Assembly: GCA_036850595.1 (NCBI GenBank)
Contig: CM072165.1
Coordinates: forward strand, 12,360,609 to 12,424,608
Direction of reading: 5' to 3'
DNA length: 64,000 bases
Origin: Rhyacichthys aspro
Lineage: Eukaryota > Chordata > Actinopteri > Gobiiformes > Rhyacichthyidae
Positions 45,300-57,065 of the stretch are shown here, in pieces. Position 1 is the first letter of the stretch; each line of letters starts with the position of its first letter. The notes under the pieces are model-generated. The model had not been told where the DNA came from. It worked only from the letters and a program-made list of their open reading frames with translations, and searched no databases. Position numbers and translations under genes: made by a program.

Positions 45300-48200
45300 G
45301 AAACCAATGGATACCGTGTGTTTCCTCCTGGGTATGTGAGGGCGCGACATGCTTACAGTACGGGTGGGTTTAAGCAAAGTTACGCAAGATTTGCACATGA
45401 TCACATGCTTTTAACCCAATCCTATAAACAAAATTGCTATTTTTTCCACGGATCCTATATATAACGGTGTTTCTCTGGGAAGGTATCCAACATAAGCGCA
45501 GTTATAGTCGTCATACATTGTGCTTTCATGGATCATGGATTTTTAAGTGGTAACATAAAGCGGTATGTCGAAATGTTAAGTTTTATTTTTATTTGACATT
45601 GATCCAAACAGAATAGTGCCATTGGGATGCTTTAGGTGGAAGGGGAAAATGGAACAAACAAAGAGAGAACATGTGTTTGTAGTTGTTCATAATAATGCAA
45701 TATTTACATTAAACTAAAGAGGTGAAGTGTTCACTATAATCATATTTAAAGTGGAAGTAAGTTACTGGCTAATCTCTCAGTTTTGCAGTAATGATTGCAT
45801 TTGCTAAATCAATAACAAAAAGCAGAAGGACACTGACCTAAAACCATTAAGTGCAATAAAGTCTAACCTGAACTAACCAACTTTCACATGGCTCAGTGTC
45901 AGCTGATTGTTTTTTTTGCCACTGTTTCAACCTTGTGAACACGGCACACACAGACTATTTGCTGTGTTATCTCTTAAGTACTGATAGCGGAAAATGTATT
46001 CTCGATTTGCAAAGTACAGGGAGTGGGACCTCTTTATCTCTGAACAATAAAAGTGATATCTGTTTGAATAAAACAGAAAATATATATCCTCTTCTTTACA
46101 TTTTCTCTCTCGGTGACACACTGGCTTTCATAAAAAGTGATATAAAATCAGTACTTCCAGCGTCCTAGGCTTAATACTTAAAAACCTTATTTATTTATGG
46201 CTTGTATGTGTACCCATTGTATTCCTATTAATATGATTCCCCATTTTACACTTAAGAAAGTTATATCCATGGTGTAAATTAAATTATGTATCAGCTGACC
46301 ATTTAAATGGCAGATTCCTTTTATTAATTTCATCCTCCATTGCCTCTCTTTCTTTCTCAGGATTTGACACAGCACCCTACAAATCTGGACCTCTATTCCT
46401 CTTCTCCGCGTGTGCAGTATTTTATTATCCCCATGCACGCTGTGTACTCATTCTCAGCTATTCTTGTCAAAAATGGAGCATGATTCTTGTGTATGAAGCG
46501 AAACGGTGACATGCGGGGACAGTCCGAAAGAAAACGTCGCTGGGAAGTGGACGTAGAAAGACAATAAGGCAGACTTCGGAATGGAATAAGATGGAAGAGA
46601 GCAAAGCAAAGTGCAAAGTGAAAGGGAGTGAAGATTGTGTATCAGATAAATCACAGGCGATAGAGATCTCTGCAGGGACAGGAGCTGAGCGCGGGAGGAC
46701 AAGAGGCAAGAAAAATGGCCGAAACGGGGAAAGCAAGCGGCGGTCTTCCGCACTGATGGAGAGAAGAGTGTGGCGACTATTACTCATTTACCCAGACCCT
46801 GGTCCGCACAAGCACCTCTGCCAGGTAGGAGCATCTCGAGGGAGGCAGGAGAGGCTGTGTTTGTGGCTGTCAGCTCCAGAGAGAGATATGACACTTGTGC
46901 TGACTGACCGCCACATGTGACCTTGCACTAAGACTGAACTCCAGAAGTCGCAAGGAAGAATTACAAAAAGGGGAAGTAACAACAACCTTTTTCCGAACGC
47001 TGTCCAATGCCATTCTTTGACTTTACACAATCCTGGCTGCAATTGAAAACGCTACAGAATCATGGATTTTTCTCTCCACTGTTCATTTAAAACAACACTG
47101 TATTACCACGAGGCTTTGAGCTTTTGCAAGTTGATGTACCACTAAGAATGCAGAGCTGTCTTGCAAATGAAACAGCCTTAAACTATTCGCGCTATTGTTC
47201 AACGGTGCATCATGCTTTTTTTTTCTCTACAGCCAACTGTCATCACAGAAACATTCATTCATCTTCAAACACTTAGACAGTGAAGTGACTTGGATCGGGA
47301 GTCCCACGTTACAGAATCTTCCCTTGGGTCTCTGTAACAAGCTAATGTCATGAAAAGACAAAAAAAGATGCAATCTCCAGGCAAAAGAGGAGTTTGAAGC
47401 ACTACAAGTTTTTGTTTTGCCCCATCCAGGCTATTTACTCTACCAGAAATCTGATTGGTGTTGACGGCAAGTCTGCAAGGGTGTTCAACCATGCTGTAGT
47501 AGTGTTCACACATAGCGGTTGCTCATGGTCGATCAAAGCTTTGTCGGCAACTTCAAAATCCGTCTTGTTTTTGGATGTTTCCAAGAAAGGTCAAGTGCCT
47601 GAAGAGAACACACGGGAGCTCTGGGATAACACAAAATGGCCCATAACCTTTGTGTTAACTACTCGTGCGCTCTTCAACATCCAAACATGAATCGAAATTT
47701 CAATTATTTATATGTTTTTAACTCAGGATCATTTTCAAACTTGGCTTACTGGACTTTCAACACGTTTCCTTGACCCTTTGCTCGTTTAGTCTCAGCTGAA
47801 ATGCAAAATCACAAATCTCAAGAACGGCATTTCCTGAAAAAGACCTCTTTCCAAAAGGTAGCATTTAAAGCAGGTCTCTTGAGTTTAACCTTCGTGTGAT
47901 CTGACAATTTAATGGGTGTCTGAATAAAAACCTTCAGATGAAGCGAAATGTCACCTATTTAGAGAATGAATAAGTGGACAGTAAAGCTGGGGATGGCATT
48001 GGTAATGAATTATAATAAAGGGATTGCATGATAGCCAGTTGCGTGTATCTTTTGTTTAAGATAAAGGCGAGGCAACTCTTAAAATCCAAAAGCATTTAAC
48101 TGGAAACTGTGCTGTTTTATTACAAGACTGTCATTGACACTGTGGATGTTTCCTTCTGAGGACACAGCGTGGACTGGGAACTCATTATGAAGAAAAACAC

Positions 48201-50340
48201 AGAGGACTGCCAACACCTGCCGCTCTACTCCACTCCCCTCCGGCAAAGGAAAAAAAACAAAAAAACGGAACACAAAGCGCACCAATTCACAGGGGTGGAC
48301 CGTCACTCGGAGCTCACATGCACTTGTACTAATTGCGCTGCCGAGACAGTGCTACTACGATCTGACGCAACGCCTCGCTTCCCCAGAGCTGCACAGCTTA
48401 GACTTGACTCACCAAAATATTCCCCAGAAAGACGCGCTAAAATCCCCCCAGCGCAGGTCGGGTCACAAAAGCAGAGATCGGTTTTCTGTCTGATGTAGGA
48501 TCAAAGGTTGGTCATCGACAGTTTAATCCAAAGCAAGATGACACTTAATTGTAAAGTACTCCGACGGATGCTAAAGGGAACATACTCTATGTTACTTCTA
48601 TGAGCGATATCATCAAAAAGACACAAGCCCACCACAGCAACAAAAGCGTCAGGATTTTTTTTATTTAGATGAGAATAGTTTGACGATAAAGTGACCAAAG
48701 CATTATTACAGTAGACAGTCATAATGATCTTTTTTTAAATGACGAATTGATAAAGGTAGACGGAATTATTATACAGATAAATATAGTAACTTAACATTTA
48801 GAAACCATTACTTTGGACAGGCGCAAAGTGGTTTAACTTTGATTTTTGAATGGATTTAAACTTGTTGAACACACATGAATGGGTTTTAAGTGGTTTAACA
48901 CAGAATTTCATTTATTTACATTCAATTTAAGCTACTTAGAACTAGATTTGGACAGGCACTGTTGGTCAAAAATGACCTCTCTTTGTTGGCTGCTGTGTTT
49001 TTGTCACATAAGGCAAGAATGCTAAGAAGCTATAGCTTTCATATGTTAATGCACAGCCCTCACATAGTGTTTGCTACTTTTACAATTGTGCGTTAAGGTA
49101 ATTCTATGTCTGTAATGGCACTTATGTGAATGTTTTGCAGCTTCAGGAATTGTAAAGTCATCAAGTGCATGTTGGTTTACATGTTTTTGACGAGGAAGTC
49201 CTAAAACAGTGTGCGGATAGTGTTCTGTACAGGCATTAATCAGATGCTCTTTACACCAAATGAATTGTTTTTGCATATTCTGTTACATGCATCGTGGCCT
49301 GCTTCACTTCCAAAACGTGCCTGCAGCGAAAGGGAACGTATGTGCCAAAACAAAACCAGTTTTATTAATATATAGACTTTGAAAGATTCACGACTTGCAC
49401 CCAAAAAGGAAGTATAAGAACCCATAGGATTGTTCCATGGGGGGAGGTCAGGAAACTAGGACAAGCTCGCACAGCAGGGGGAAGGCAAAACACAAAAAGC
49501 AAGTCATCAATTTTTAACTTCTGTCTCCTGTTTGTGCGTTTCAGTAGCTCTCTCCTGTACTGCGCCCAATGCCTGCAATTTATGGAAGAACACCTTCTCT
49601 GGACTAAGCCCTAAATGCTCGCCCTGTGTATAAAAACCTATCTGACTCACGCTTAAAAAGCTATTGTTATTGTTACAGCATTGTCATTGCGGGGTATTTT
49701 GTTTGTAATTAAATTCTTACCTAATATGATGTAACCAGTGAGTAATAGCAAAGTGTTATTAGCATTATTGCTTCCGCTCGCTCTTTTTTAAATAAACATT
49801 AGCTCAAGTTATTCTTAAATAGCAGCATAAGTGTCCTTGCTTCCCATAAATTACATGTGTATATGACTAAAATGCAAATGAAGTTGCATAATCAAGACCT
49901 ACATTCTGCTCCCGAGCAGCTCCATTTGTGCCTCCCACTGAGATGGCGGTGTCAACTTCTAAATGTCTCCGCTGCTAAAACGCTCATTAGTAACAAGAAC
50001 GATTGCTTCTTTTTAAAAAACTGGAGATAAAATGTTGATAGTGTGCCCACCGTGCAACCACGTCCAGTCAATATAGACGCTACTCATGTGACATACTTGG
50101 AATATTGCAAACGATGTTGCCCAATCGCCATCTCGCCTAGCATCTCCAGTTGGAAGAAAATCAGTATCCTAATTATACTTTTTACATTTTGCACCTTGAG
50201 TCTTGACACAAACAGCAAATGGCAGCTTTCTTTCTTTCGTCGTGTATTTATTTATCTATTTATTGTAGCATTCTTGAACTTGTGAGACGACATTTTGGTT
50301 TGTACGTTCTAGCTGATGAGACCTGTTAATGTCTCTGACG
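45300..50340. other. Intronic sequence, no recognisable gene
   Basis: AT-rich intron. A purine-rich segment (46490-46760) generates several overlapping serine/leucine frames on the minus strand; these are composition artefacts. No mobile element recognised with confidence. Confidence 0.45.
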
Positions 50341-50361
50341 AAGCGAAGGCCGTGGAGACTA

Positions 50362-50520
50362 CGTTGCCAGGCTTACAGTGTTATTTACACAAGGGAACAA
50401 TTGTTGGCTCTCAAGACCCCGAGCCTGCTAGGCAAGAAACTTCAAATCCCCCAAGGTTCTGATGAGACAAAGGAGGGGCAGAAAATCGGTGTGGAATGGT
50501 CAAACAACACAGATACTTCT
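50362..50520 (+). pseudogene. LINE ORF fragment with YTREQLLA motif
   Basis: The frame at 50329-50529 reads VIYTREQLLALKTPSLLGKK and continues LQIPQGSDETKEGQKIGV. It is the same teleost LINE coding block as at 15371-15505 but keeps about 30 more codons of the basic linker that precedes the endonuclease domain in these elements. The family normally continues with an Arg-rich stretch and a GNVRSLGNK motif; neither is present, so the copy is truncated at about 50520. Confidence 0.7.
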
Positions 50521-50907
50521 TCAAAATGAGTTGTAGGATTGGATCTGGACATTTAGAGAGTTCAAGAGAGTTGGAGAAGATGGTGGTCAAAATCAGCGCT
50601 ATCCTTACAACAGACAGTGCCAGATTCATTCAGCCAAAAATTTAAATGGAGCATTTCAAGTTTATTCAAGTAAGATTCTACAACAAATCCTTCTCTGACG
50701 ACTACTAAAAAGTATCCAAGTCTTACCTTATCTTAGTGTAGTCAGGTAAACTACAACCTATTGTTTTTCATTTTTATTTTTATAGCAACAGGCCATTATT
50801 GTCATTTTCTAAAGAACAACGCAATGTATGTGTCAGTCTAAGCTTTCAGTTTCACTACTCAATTTTCTTTTTGCCATCATAGTTCCTACACTGTACCCCA
50901 GCAACGT

Positions 50908-51712
50908 AGTAACCTTTCCTGCTTCTTTTATTTGAAAAAAGGTAAAACCGGACCAATTTTTCACCATAAAATACTAATATATTACAATAAATCAAAGTTT
51001 AAAGTTTACCTGGAACTTTTATCGTTAGAGTTACCTACTGTGATTATCTCTGTCTCGTTAAACTCTGCGTCAAAGCATTGCCAACATTTATCCATGTTTA
51101 ATATGCTGCCCATTTCTCTATTTTTATCTTTTTTGAGCTGTTTCTCTGTAAAATAACATATATTTTGCAATGGATTAATTTTCCCATTTTCTCGGTTTAT
51201 TTCCTTGGTTCTTCGTTGTTGACATCAGTGTCGACCAATGGGAGCGCTCCTTTTTACCAGAAACGAGCTGAGATTGGCCAAAATCCTGCTGTGAGCTGAT
51301 CATTCTCATCTATTACAATTAGAAAGTTCGAATTTCTTTATTGTCATTGTTAAATGCAACATGTCTAACGAAATAAATATTAAAAAAAGCCACCTAATCA
51401 CTGCATTGTGTTATAAAAATTGTTTACACACAACATTGCATTCAATTCAATCATCCGTCAAATTGCACAATCCCTTCTTTTTACTAGCAGCATGTTATGT
51501 TTTGTTTCTGCTGAGTTTGGTTATTGCCGTGGGATAAAAGCTGTTCCTGAATCTATTTGTCCTTGTTTTAAATGATCTCTATTGTCTACCCAACGGCAGA
51601 AGTTCAAAATAAATGGTGTCCAGGGTGTGATGTGTCCTTTTTTATGTTCTGTGCTGTTTTGAGACATCCACGTCCAAATCCTTAATTATAAAGCCTAGCT
51701 CACCGTCTTAAG
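50908..51712 (+). repeat. Dispersed repeat, copy 1, split by an insertion
   Basis: 50908-51314 matches 59371-59757 in the same orientation. Shared landmarks in order are GTAAAACCGGACCAA.TTTTC, GCGTCAAAGCA.TGC, ACATTTATCCATGTTT, CTGTAAAATAA.A, GATTGGCCAAAATCC and CTGATCATTCTCATCT. The match resumes after a 366-bp interruption at 51681 with TTAATTATAAAGCCTA. The two copies look roughly three-quarters identical by eye. There is no open frame of note; the class is unknown. Confidence 0.75.
51315..51680 (+). mobile_element. Repeat inserted into copy 1
   Basis: This 366-bp segment is absent from the corresponding point of the copy at 59371-59797, so it is a later insertion or was deleted there. 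Its content, TTTCTTTATTGTCATTGTT.., GTGGGATAAAAGCTGTTCCT and CCAACGGCAGAAGTTC.. followed by GGTGTCCAGGGTGTGATG, is the text of an interspersed repeat I have seen in many teleost genomes but cannot name. Target duplications are not clear. Confidence 0.6.
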
Positions 51713-52529
51713 ATCTCATTTTTTCACAGATGATTCCTATTATAATCAACTCAAACTGAATGCAACAGTAAAAAAAAACAAACCTAAATGGCAACACCAA
51801 CAAAAAACAAAACAAAAAACAGTCTTGCCAAGAAAATAAATTGGTAAAATACTGTAAAACTCCACAGAAACTCTGAATGCTTAATGTTGTGTATGCCGAG
51901 TGGAACAGAGGCCATTGTGGCTTGTAATTCAATTCACATTGTTTATTCACATCTTTTAAAGGAGTGCGAGGTTTTGTAATTAAAATCCACTGGTTTTCCC
52001 CCCACCCAACATCCATTATCCCAACAGTAATCAGATGCATACATTTACCCCACAATGCCTTCAAAGCCAGCCACGTATCGGAGCACCACCAGCGAATGAA
52101 TGTCCCAGACCTGATGGATGCATTAGAGAAAACATGGATTGCACTAATAGCATCGTGGCTTGGGCAGCTTTGAAACCCAAGAATATGGCAAATGAACGTC
52201 TTTGCGGAGAGTTCTGAAAGGGTTTTAATGCACCGGTGTTTCGAGGTTAGGAGGGAGGTTACATGAAAAAAGGTGGGATACGGATGAAAGACAAGAAGAG
52301 TGTTTGGTAATTAGAAGGGAGGGATTAAAGGGAAGCGTACGTTCCGTGAAGCCGGGGTTTAGTCGAGGAGAGGAAAGATAACTAGCTAAAGGGGGGTGTC
52401 TCCTGTTTCGCTTGAATGAAGGAGCAGGTTGCACACATCTTAATCATGTGAAATGATATATCCTCAAGGGGAGAGTGGGAGTGAGACAGCAAAGGGTTGA
52501 AGAGAAAATATAAATCACTTACTCCTTTT
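51713..52529. other. Intronic sequence, no recognisable gene
   Basis: AT-rich to 51960, then GC-richer. Nothing recognised. Confidence 0.4.
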
Positions 52530-52960
52530 TTTTTCGACCCCGCTTTCCCATCACAAAAGCCATTTTCTCCGAGATTCCATTAACGATCATACCCTGGATG
52601 ACATTGTGTGCCAATCTTATGTTAGCTCTCCCCGTCCTACCTAATTGGCTGATTGGTAATTACAAAAATCTATTTGATATCTATCGCAGGCTGGGATGCT
52701 GAATATTTTAGCAGCACAGGTATGTGGCTAAGCCCTCGGAGTGTCGCCACAGTGAACACATAAACTCAATCAGCTCCAGCGTCGTCTTGGCAATGTGGAA
52801 AAAAGATGAAGCTGTGTTTACCTCGGGGTAAGGTCAGGGTTAATGCCCCGGACGCGCTCTGTGCTCACCTCTTTATTGAGCCCTCTTGTCGAGATCAACA
52901 CAGAGCGCTGCGGGTGTCGCAATCTGTGGGATCTAACATTGTCATTAACACTTAACACTA
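52530..52960. promoter_or_regulatory. Candidate enhancer or conserved noncoding element
   Basis: Non-repetitive sequence of even composition with CCATTAACGATCATACC, CCTAATTGGCTGATTGGTAA, GTAATTAC, GATATCTATC and GAATATTTTAG within about 200 bp. The dense AT-core sites and lack of any open frame make it a reasonable enhancer candidate. Conservation is untested. Confidence 0.28.
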
Positions 52961-54689
52961 AAAAAGGGGAGGTTTAGGTCATGAAACAAACTGCAGCTCA
53001 GTCGAAGTGGCTCCAGATTATAGGGTTAATAACAAACCAGGCATTACTTTGAATTATAGACGTCATAGTTATCACATATGCAGCAGGAGTGGGTAACAAA
53101 AGGAGTGTGAAGCACCCCAAACAAGCGTATCATACCAAACTACCTCAGAAATCTTACAGTTTTTTGTTCTATCTGGGATATAATTGATACACTGCAGTTA
53201 AAACACTTAATAGTTATATATTTTCAATTTTGAATGGAGTTAGGAGCTTAGCATTAAAACAAAATAACACAAAAAAGAACTTCAAATTGTCTAAAACAGC
53301 TTCTTAGAGGGATGGGTCCCAATTTGTTTACACTAGATTTGCACAGTTTGGGGATGTTTAATCAATTTGTAAAAGAGTGCAACATACTTGAAAAGAAAAA
53401 AAAAACCAAACAAACAGTGGAGACTTGATCTGCTTTTTTGGTTTCCTAGTTTGGAAAAAAAAAAAAGAAGGTAGGTCATTTGTCGAGACGTTTTTGTCAG
53501 GGGTAGTAAGTCACTTTGTCGAGCTGCGTTTTCCTTCATTGAAATGCTAAATAAACGCCCTGCTGGTAGTCTGGCAAGCCCTTCCCATCTCTCTCTCTCT
53601 GCTGTACTTATCTCCCCTCCATCAGCTCCTTCCTGCCCCTGCAGCCATCCATCCATCCATCGCTGCATCCGAGTGCAGTGTGGTGAGTCAGCTGTCACCG
53701 GGTCCCTCCAGCTGCGGCCCCAGCTGTCGGGGCCAGATGGGCTCATCTCCACCTCCATCCGCTCTCATCCATGATGTGTGTGAGGGGACCCTAACCTGGA
53801 GCCGCGAGGACTGAGCCCGAAGGCTGTTATGACAACTGAGCCAAGACAATATGGCACAGGCATGTTTCTAACAGAGGAATGGACCATTACGGCAGCAACG
53901 ACATCAGAAAGATATACACACGGATCACCTTAGAGGCAATGTCTATAATGCATTTTCTGTACAAAAGATACAAATGCACTGTCTCACACACATTAGGCTG
54001 TTAGGTCATGGCTGCCACTCCCAAACACTGCTCTTCACACTTTTTTGGTGCCAATATGTTTTTGCTCACGCCCAGCATTTTACTCTGGTGTTTTCAAACT
54101 TGTAGTATGTGTATGTGTAGAATGTGTAGCATGTGTTGTCTGAAAACAGTAGCTCACGTTACACCAAGTGTGGCACTGATAACATAGCATGGCCAGCCAG
54201 ACACCTTTCTCATTGTATTACAAACAGAGAAAGTATAATATTCTGAGTAATATTCTGCTCAGGCTCTTTCTTACCGACCAATCGTAGCGAGGGAGGCGGG
54301 ATTTTGTTTCGCGTCATGTTGAGCGCGAGAATTTCTTCAACCAAAACAGTAGCAGGTTTAGATCACAATCGAAATAAGCACTGAACTCGATATTACACCC
54401 TGCGTCTTCAGATTTTTTTTTATATTCATTCACCGTCACCGATTCACTAGATTCAGTTTTGCTTTCCTTACGTCACATCCGTTGTTTCTCTGATTGTTTT
54501 TTTCAGCGAGCGTTAGTTCCGCCCATGGTCCCGCCTTGAAATCCTGTTTAAACCCCGCAATCCCAGACTGACTTTCTCTGTGTATAATACAATGAGAAGC
54601 TGGTCTTTGCTGGTTTTTTTGCAGTATGTGGGTCAGTATGTAGAATGGATGCTCTGAATACTTTTGATGTGTGTGTATGAACAAATTAA
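52961..54689. other. Intronic sequence, no recognisable gene
   Basis: AT-rich with A runs (53396-53405, 53456-53467). The 141-codon minus frame at 53333-53758 overlaps GC-rich, pyrimidine-rich sequence and short CCAT repeats; it is not recognised and looks like chance. GACCAATCGTAGCGAGGGAGG near 54279 may be a repeat fragment. Confidence 0.4.
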
Positions 54690-54852
54690 GATATATTGTG
54701 CACTATGTGAGTGTACAGATGGATATGTTTCTGGTTAATGCAATGTATCTTCATAGTAATCCGTATTGTGCTTGTGTTGCATGTATGTTCATTAACATGC
54801 ACTGTCCCGATCAAATAAATGATGATGATGATTATTATTTTTATTATTATTA
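54690..54852 (+). mobile_element. Probable LINE 3' tail fragment
   Basis: Ends ATGCACTGTCCCGATCAAAT followed by AAATGATGATGATGATTATT and (ATT)n to 54852. An AATAAA-like signal next to CTGTCCC and then a simple trinucleotide tail is typical of fish LINE 3' ends. The upstream TGTA/TATG-rich part would be 3' UTR. Family not identified. Confidence 0.4.
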
Positions 54853-55379
54853 TGGTTAGTTGACAGTTTTGATCCTATAACTAACAATTTAATTTCCAAC
54901 ATACATAGTGCAGTTTCTCAGCATATGCTTCAAGTCAAGGAACCATCTAAATGACGTCAAGGCTTTATATATTAAGGTAAAAAGTTACGTAATGTTGCTT
55001 CAAGGTAAGTTTTGCTGCATCACCAATGTACATACTAATACTGCCAGACAGATTCAGGTTCAGGTTGCCATATTGGTACTATAGATAGAATTGTTTTGCA
55101 TTATTGAAAGAGCAGGCTCCTGGCTCACAGACATTCACTATAGATCAGAAACAACAGACAATAAACCAGGAAGAAAAGGCAATAAAATAAATAATTTCAA
55201 AATTTCAGTTTAACCGTCTTTAATGAGGAAGGACGTGTCCCCAAAAGCATCCATGTACAACTTTGGGTCCTCTGTATTGTTGCTTACATGCCCAGCAAAC
55301 ATACTCCTATTAGTGACTAGTAGCTTTTAACCTTGAGCTTACCTATAATTATTGTTTAAAGCCATTTGTTAATGATATC
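54853..55379. other. Intronic sequence, no recognisable gene
   Basis: AT-rich; nothing recognised. Confidence 0.4.
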
Positions 55380-56345
55380 TACCCACGCACAGAAAGCAAG
55401 CCTTTCTGTGCGCCATTGTGAAGGTAATAATCGGGGTACAAGCTCAAAGGTTGGCGGGGAGGGAGCGCGCCGGCTAAAGCCATTCCAGAATAATACGAGC
55501 TCGCGGTAATCTCCTGCACACAGGGAGAAATTTTGACAAGGATTTACGGATTTTAAATACAATTTCTATACGCAATGAAGGCCCCGACAATGGCACCCGA
55601 GGGAGGAGGGGCCGGGAACGCTGCGAGTTAAGAGAGGCGAGTGCGCATACGAAAGAAAAAAGAAAGAAAGAGTCATCATGTTTCCGGGGAGCCAGATTGC
55701 ACAGCTCTAGGGTATGAGACGCCCCAGTGTTTAAAACGCCTGCCGAATCACGTCTAATTTATCCAAAGCCTACGTGAAGAGGACGAGTGCTTCGTGTAAA
55801 GTAGAGAGAGCAGAAGGAGGAATAAATATCACCCAAACAGACAGACAGCCAGCCAGACGACTCCTACTGCCGCGCTGTACAAGGGCTTATTTAAGACATA
55901 AGCCGGTTTTGATGCTCCGTCGCAGTCTGTGTTCGATAAACGGAAGTGCCTATTGATTTCGACTCCAGATACGGAGCGCTCCGTTCTCGCTGTTATCACT
56001 GAGATTAACACACAACAACAATGAGAAAAGATTGGGCAGAGAGAATCCTAAGGGGGTTTTATCCTCCGTAAGAGAGACACAGTGTCATCTAAAGCCGCAC
56101 AGTCGCTGATCCAAGTGTAGAACTAAAGCGGGGACGGGCCACCAGGCATGTTGGGGATGGCGCGGCGAAATGTTTGCCAAGCCTCCGTGCATGTGTGTGG
56201 GGGTGAAAAGCGGCAGCTGCGGGTTCATCGGCGTGTCTTTTTCAGGCGGAGTTAGAAGGAATAAAGTGGGACACAAGCGGCGCGGCGTAGTAACGGCGTC
56301 TCATGGGAGCGTTCGCGATGTTTAATGGCAATTGAGAAGCAGCTG
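55380..56345. promoter_or_regulatory. Large GC/CpG-richer island, candidate regulatory region
   Basis: Almost 1 kb of CpG-bearing sequence (GGGAGCGCGCCGG, GGCGCGGCGTAG, GGATGGCGCGGCG) with interspersed AT cores (GGTAATAATCGG, GATGTTTAATGGC, ACGATAATTACGG). It is longer than the other islands. A 5' exon of an unrecognised transcript or an enhancer are both possible. Short open frames on both strands match nothing known, and no EGF or LNS exon of neurexin was seen in it. Confidence 0.25.
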
Positions 56346-56707
56346 TCTAATAATAAAAACGTTTTTCAGGATAACGATAATTACGGAGTGTCGGTCGCTA
56401 CAGAAAACAAGCTCATAATATGTCATTGAAGAATCCATTGAACAGTGAGGAAAGATTTGGTGAAATTGCATTAGCTTTCTGGTAATTAACTCAGTGTAGA
56501 ACGTTTTGAGTGGTTCCAAATCCAAGGTGGATGATCGATTGGAATATTATTTCATTCAGGATCAATTCAAACATTAGTCATACTCTTCAAATGCAGCTTA
56601 TCATTGAGAATATTTACATATCAGGGTAACCTGCTTTACTGTGGCTGCAGCTTTGTTATTGTAAGTACTTGTAAAAATCAATATGTGATGACAAAAATAT
56701 TCATCGG

Positions 56708-57065
56708 GTCTCAAATCTCAAATTTACATCATTTATCTAATCAGTTTCTTTCTTTTTAACTAAAACACACATATGACTCATAAAACACACATATGAAACC
56801 TCTGGTTGGACGATTTTTATTTTTTTCCGCCAGACTCATTGGGTGACTCTCATTTCTTCATTTGGAAAAAAAAAGCAGTCAAGTCAAAGAATCGTTCGTT
56901 TTAATTTCAGTTTGTTAATTTGATTTTCATTTTGAAGCTATGGTGCTGAGAAAAGAGAGAGAAAATTGGTCTATGAGTGAAATTATATGTGTGTTTTAGT
57001 TAAAAAGAAAGAAACAGTCTAGACAAATGATTATTAATGATTGATCTGAGGTTCATTTGAGATTT
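56708..57065. mobile_element. Inverted-repeat element (long-armed MITE)
   Basis: 56744-56774 and 56985-57015 are perfect 31-base inverted copies (core TTCTTTCTTTTTAACTAAAA). The arms extend outward with mismatches: CTCAAATCTCAAAT.. near 56711 against ..CATTTGAGATTTGG near 57064. They also extend inward for a few bases (ACTCATA/TATGAGT). The 210-base interior is AT-rich with no open frame. Arm length, total size of about 350 bp and lack of coding potential fit a MITE; the superfamily is not assigned. Confidence 0.75.

Larger units (their letters stand above)
43683..45300 (-). promoter_or_regulatory. nrxn2: Candidate nrxn2 beta promoter and 5' UTR
   Basis: This block lies directly 5' of the beta exon and is clearly richer in G+C and CpG than the intronic sequence on either side. 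A GC box (GGGGCGGGGCC on the plus strand, 43684-43694) abuts the candidate start codon. Further upstream come A-rich purine runs (43796-43930), a (CTG)n run (44728-44750) and a pyrimidine-to-purine switch (about 44862-45060). Beta-neurexins are known to be transcribed from an internal promoter just upstream of their private first exon, so a promoter is expected here. No TATA box or unambiguous initiator was recognised and the transcription start cannot be placed. Beyond about 45300 the sequence returns to AT-rich intron. Confidence 0.6.
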
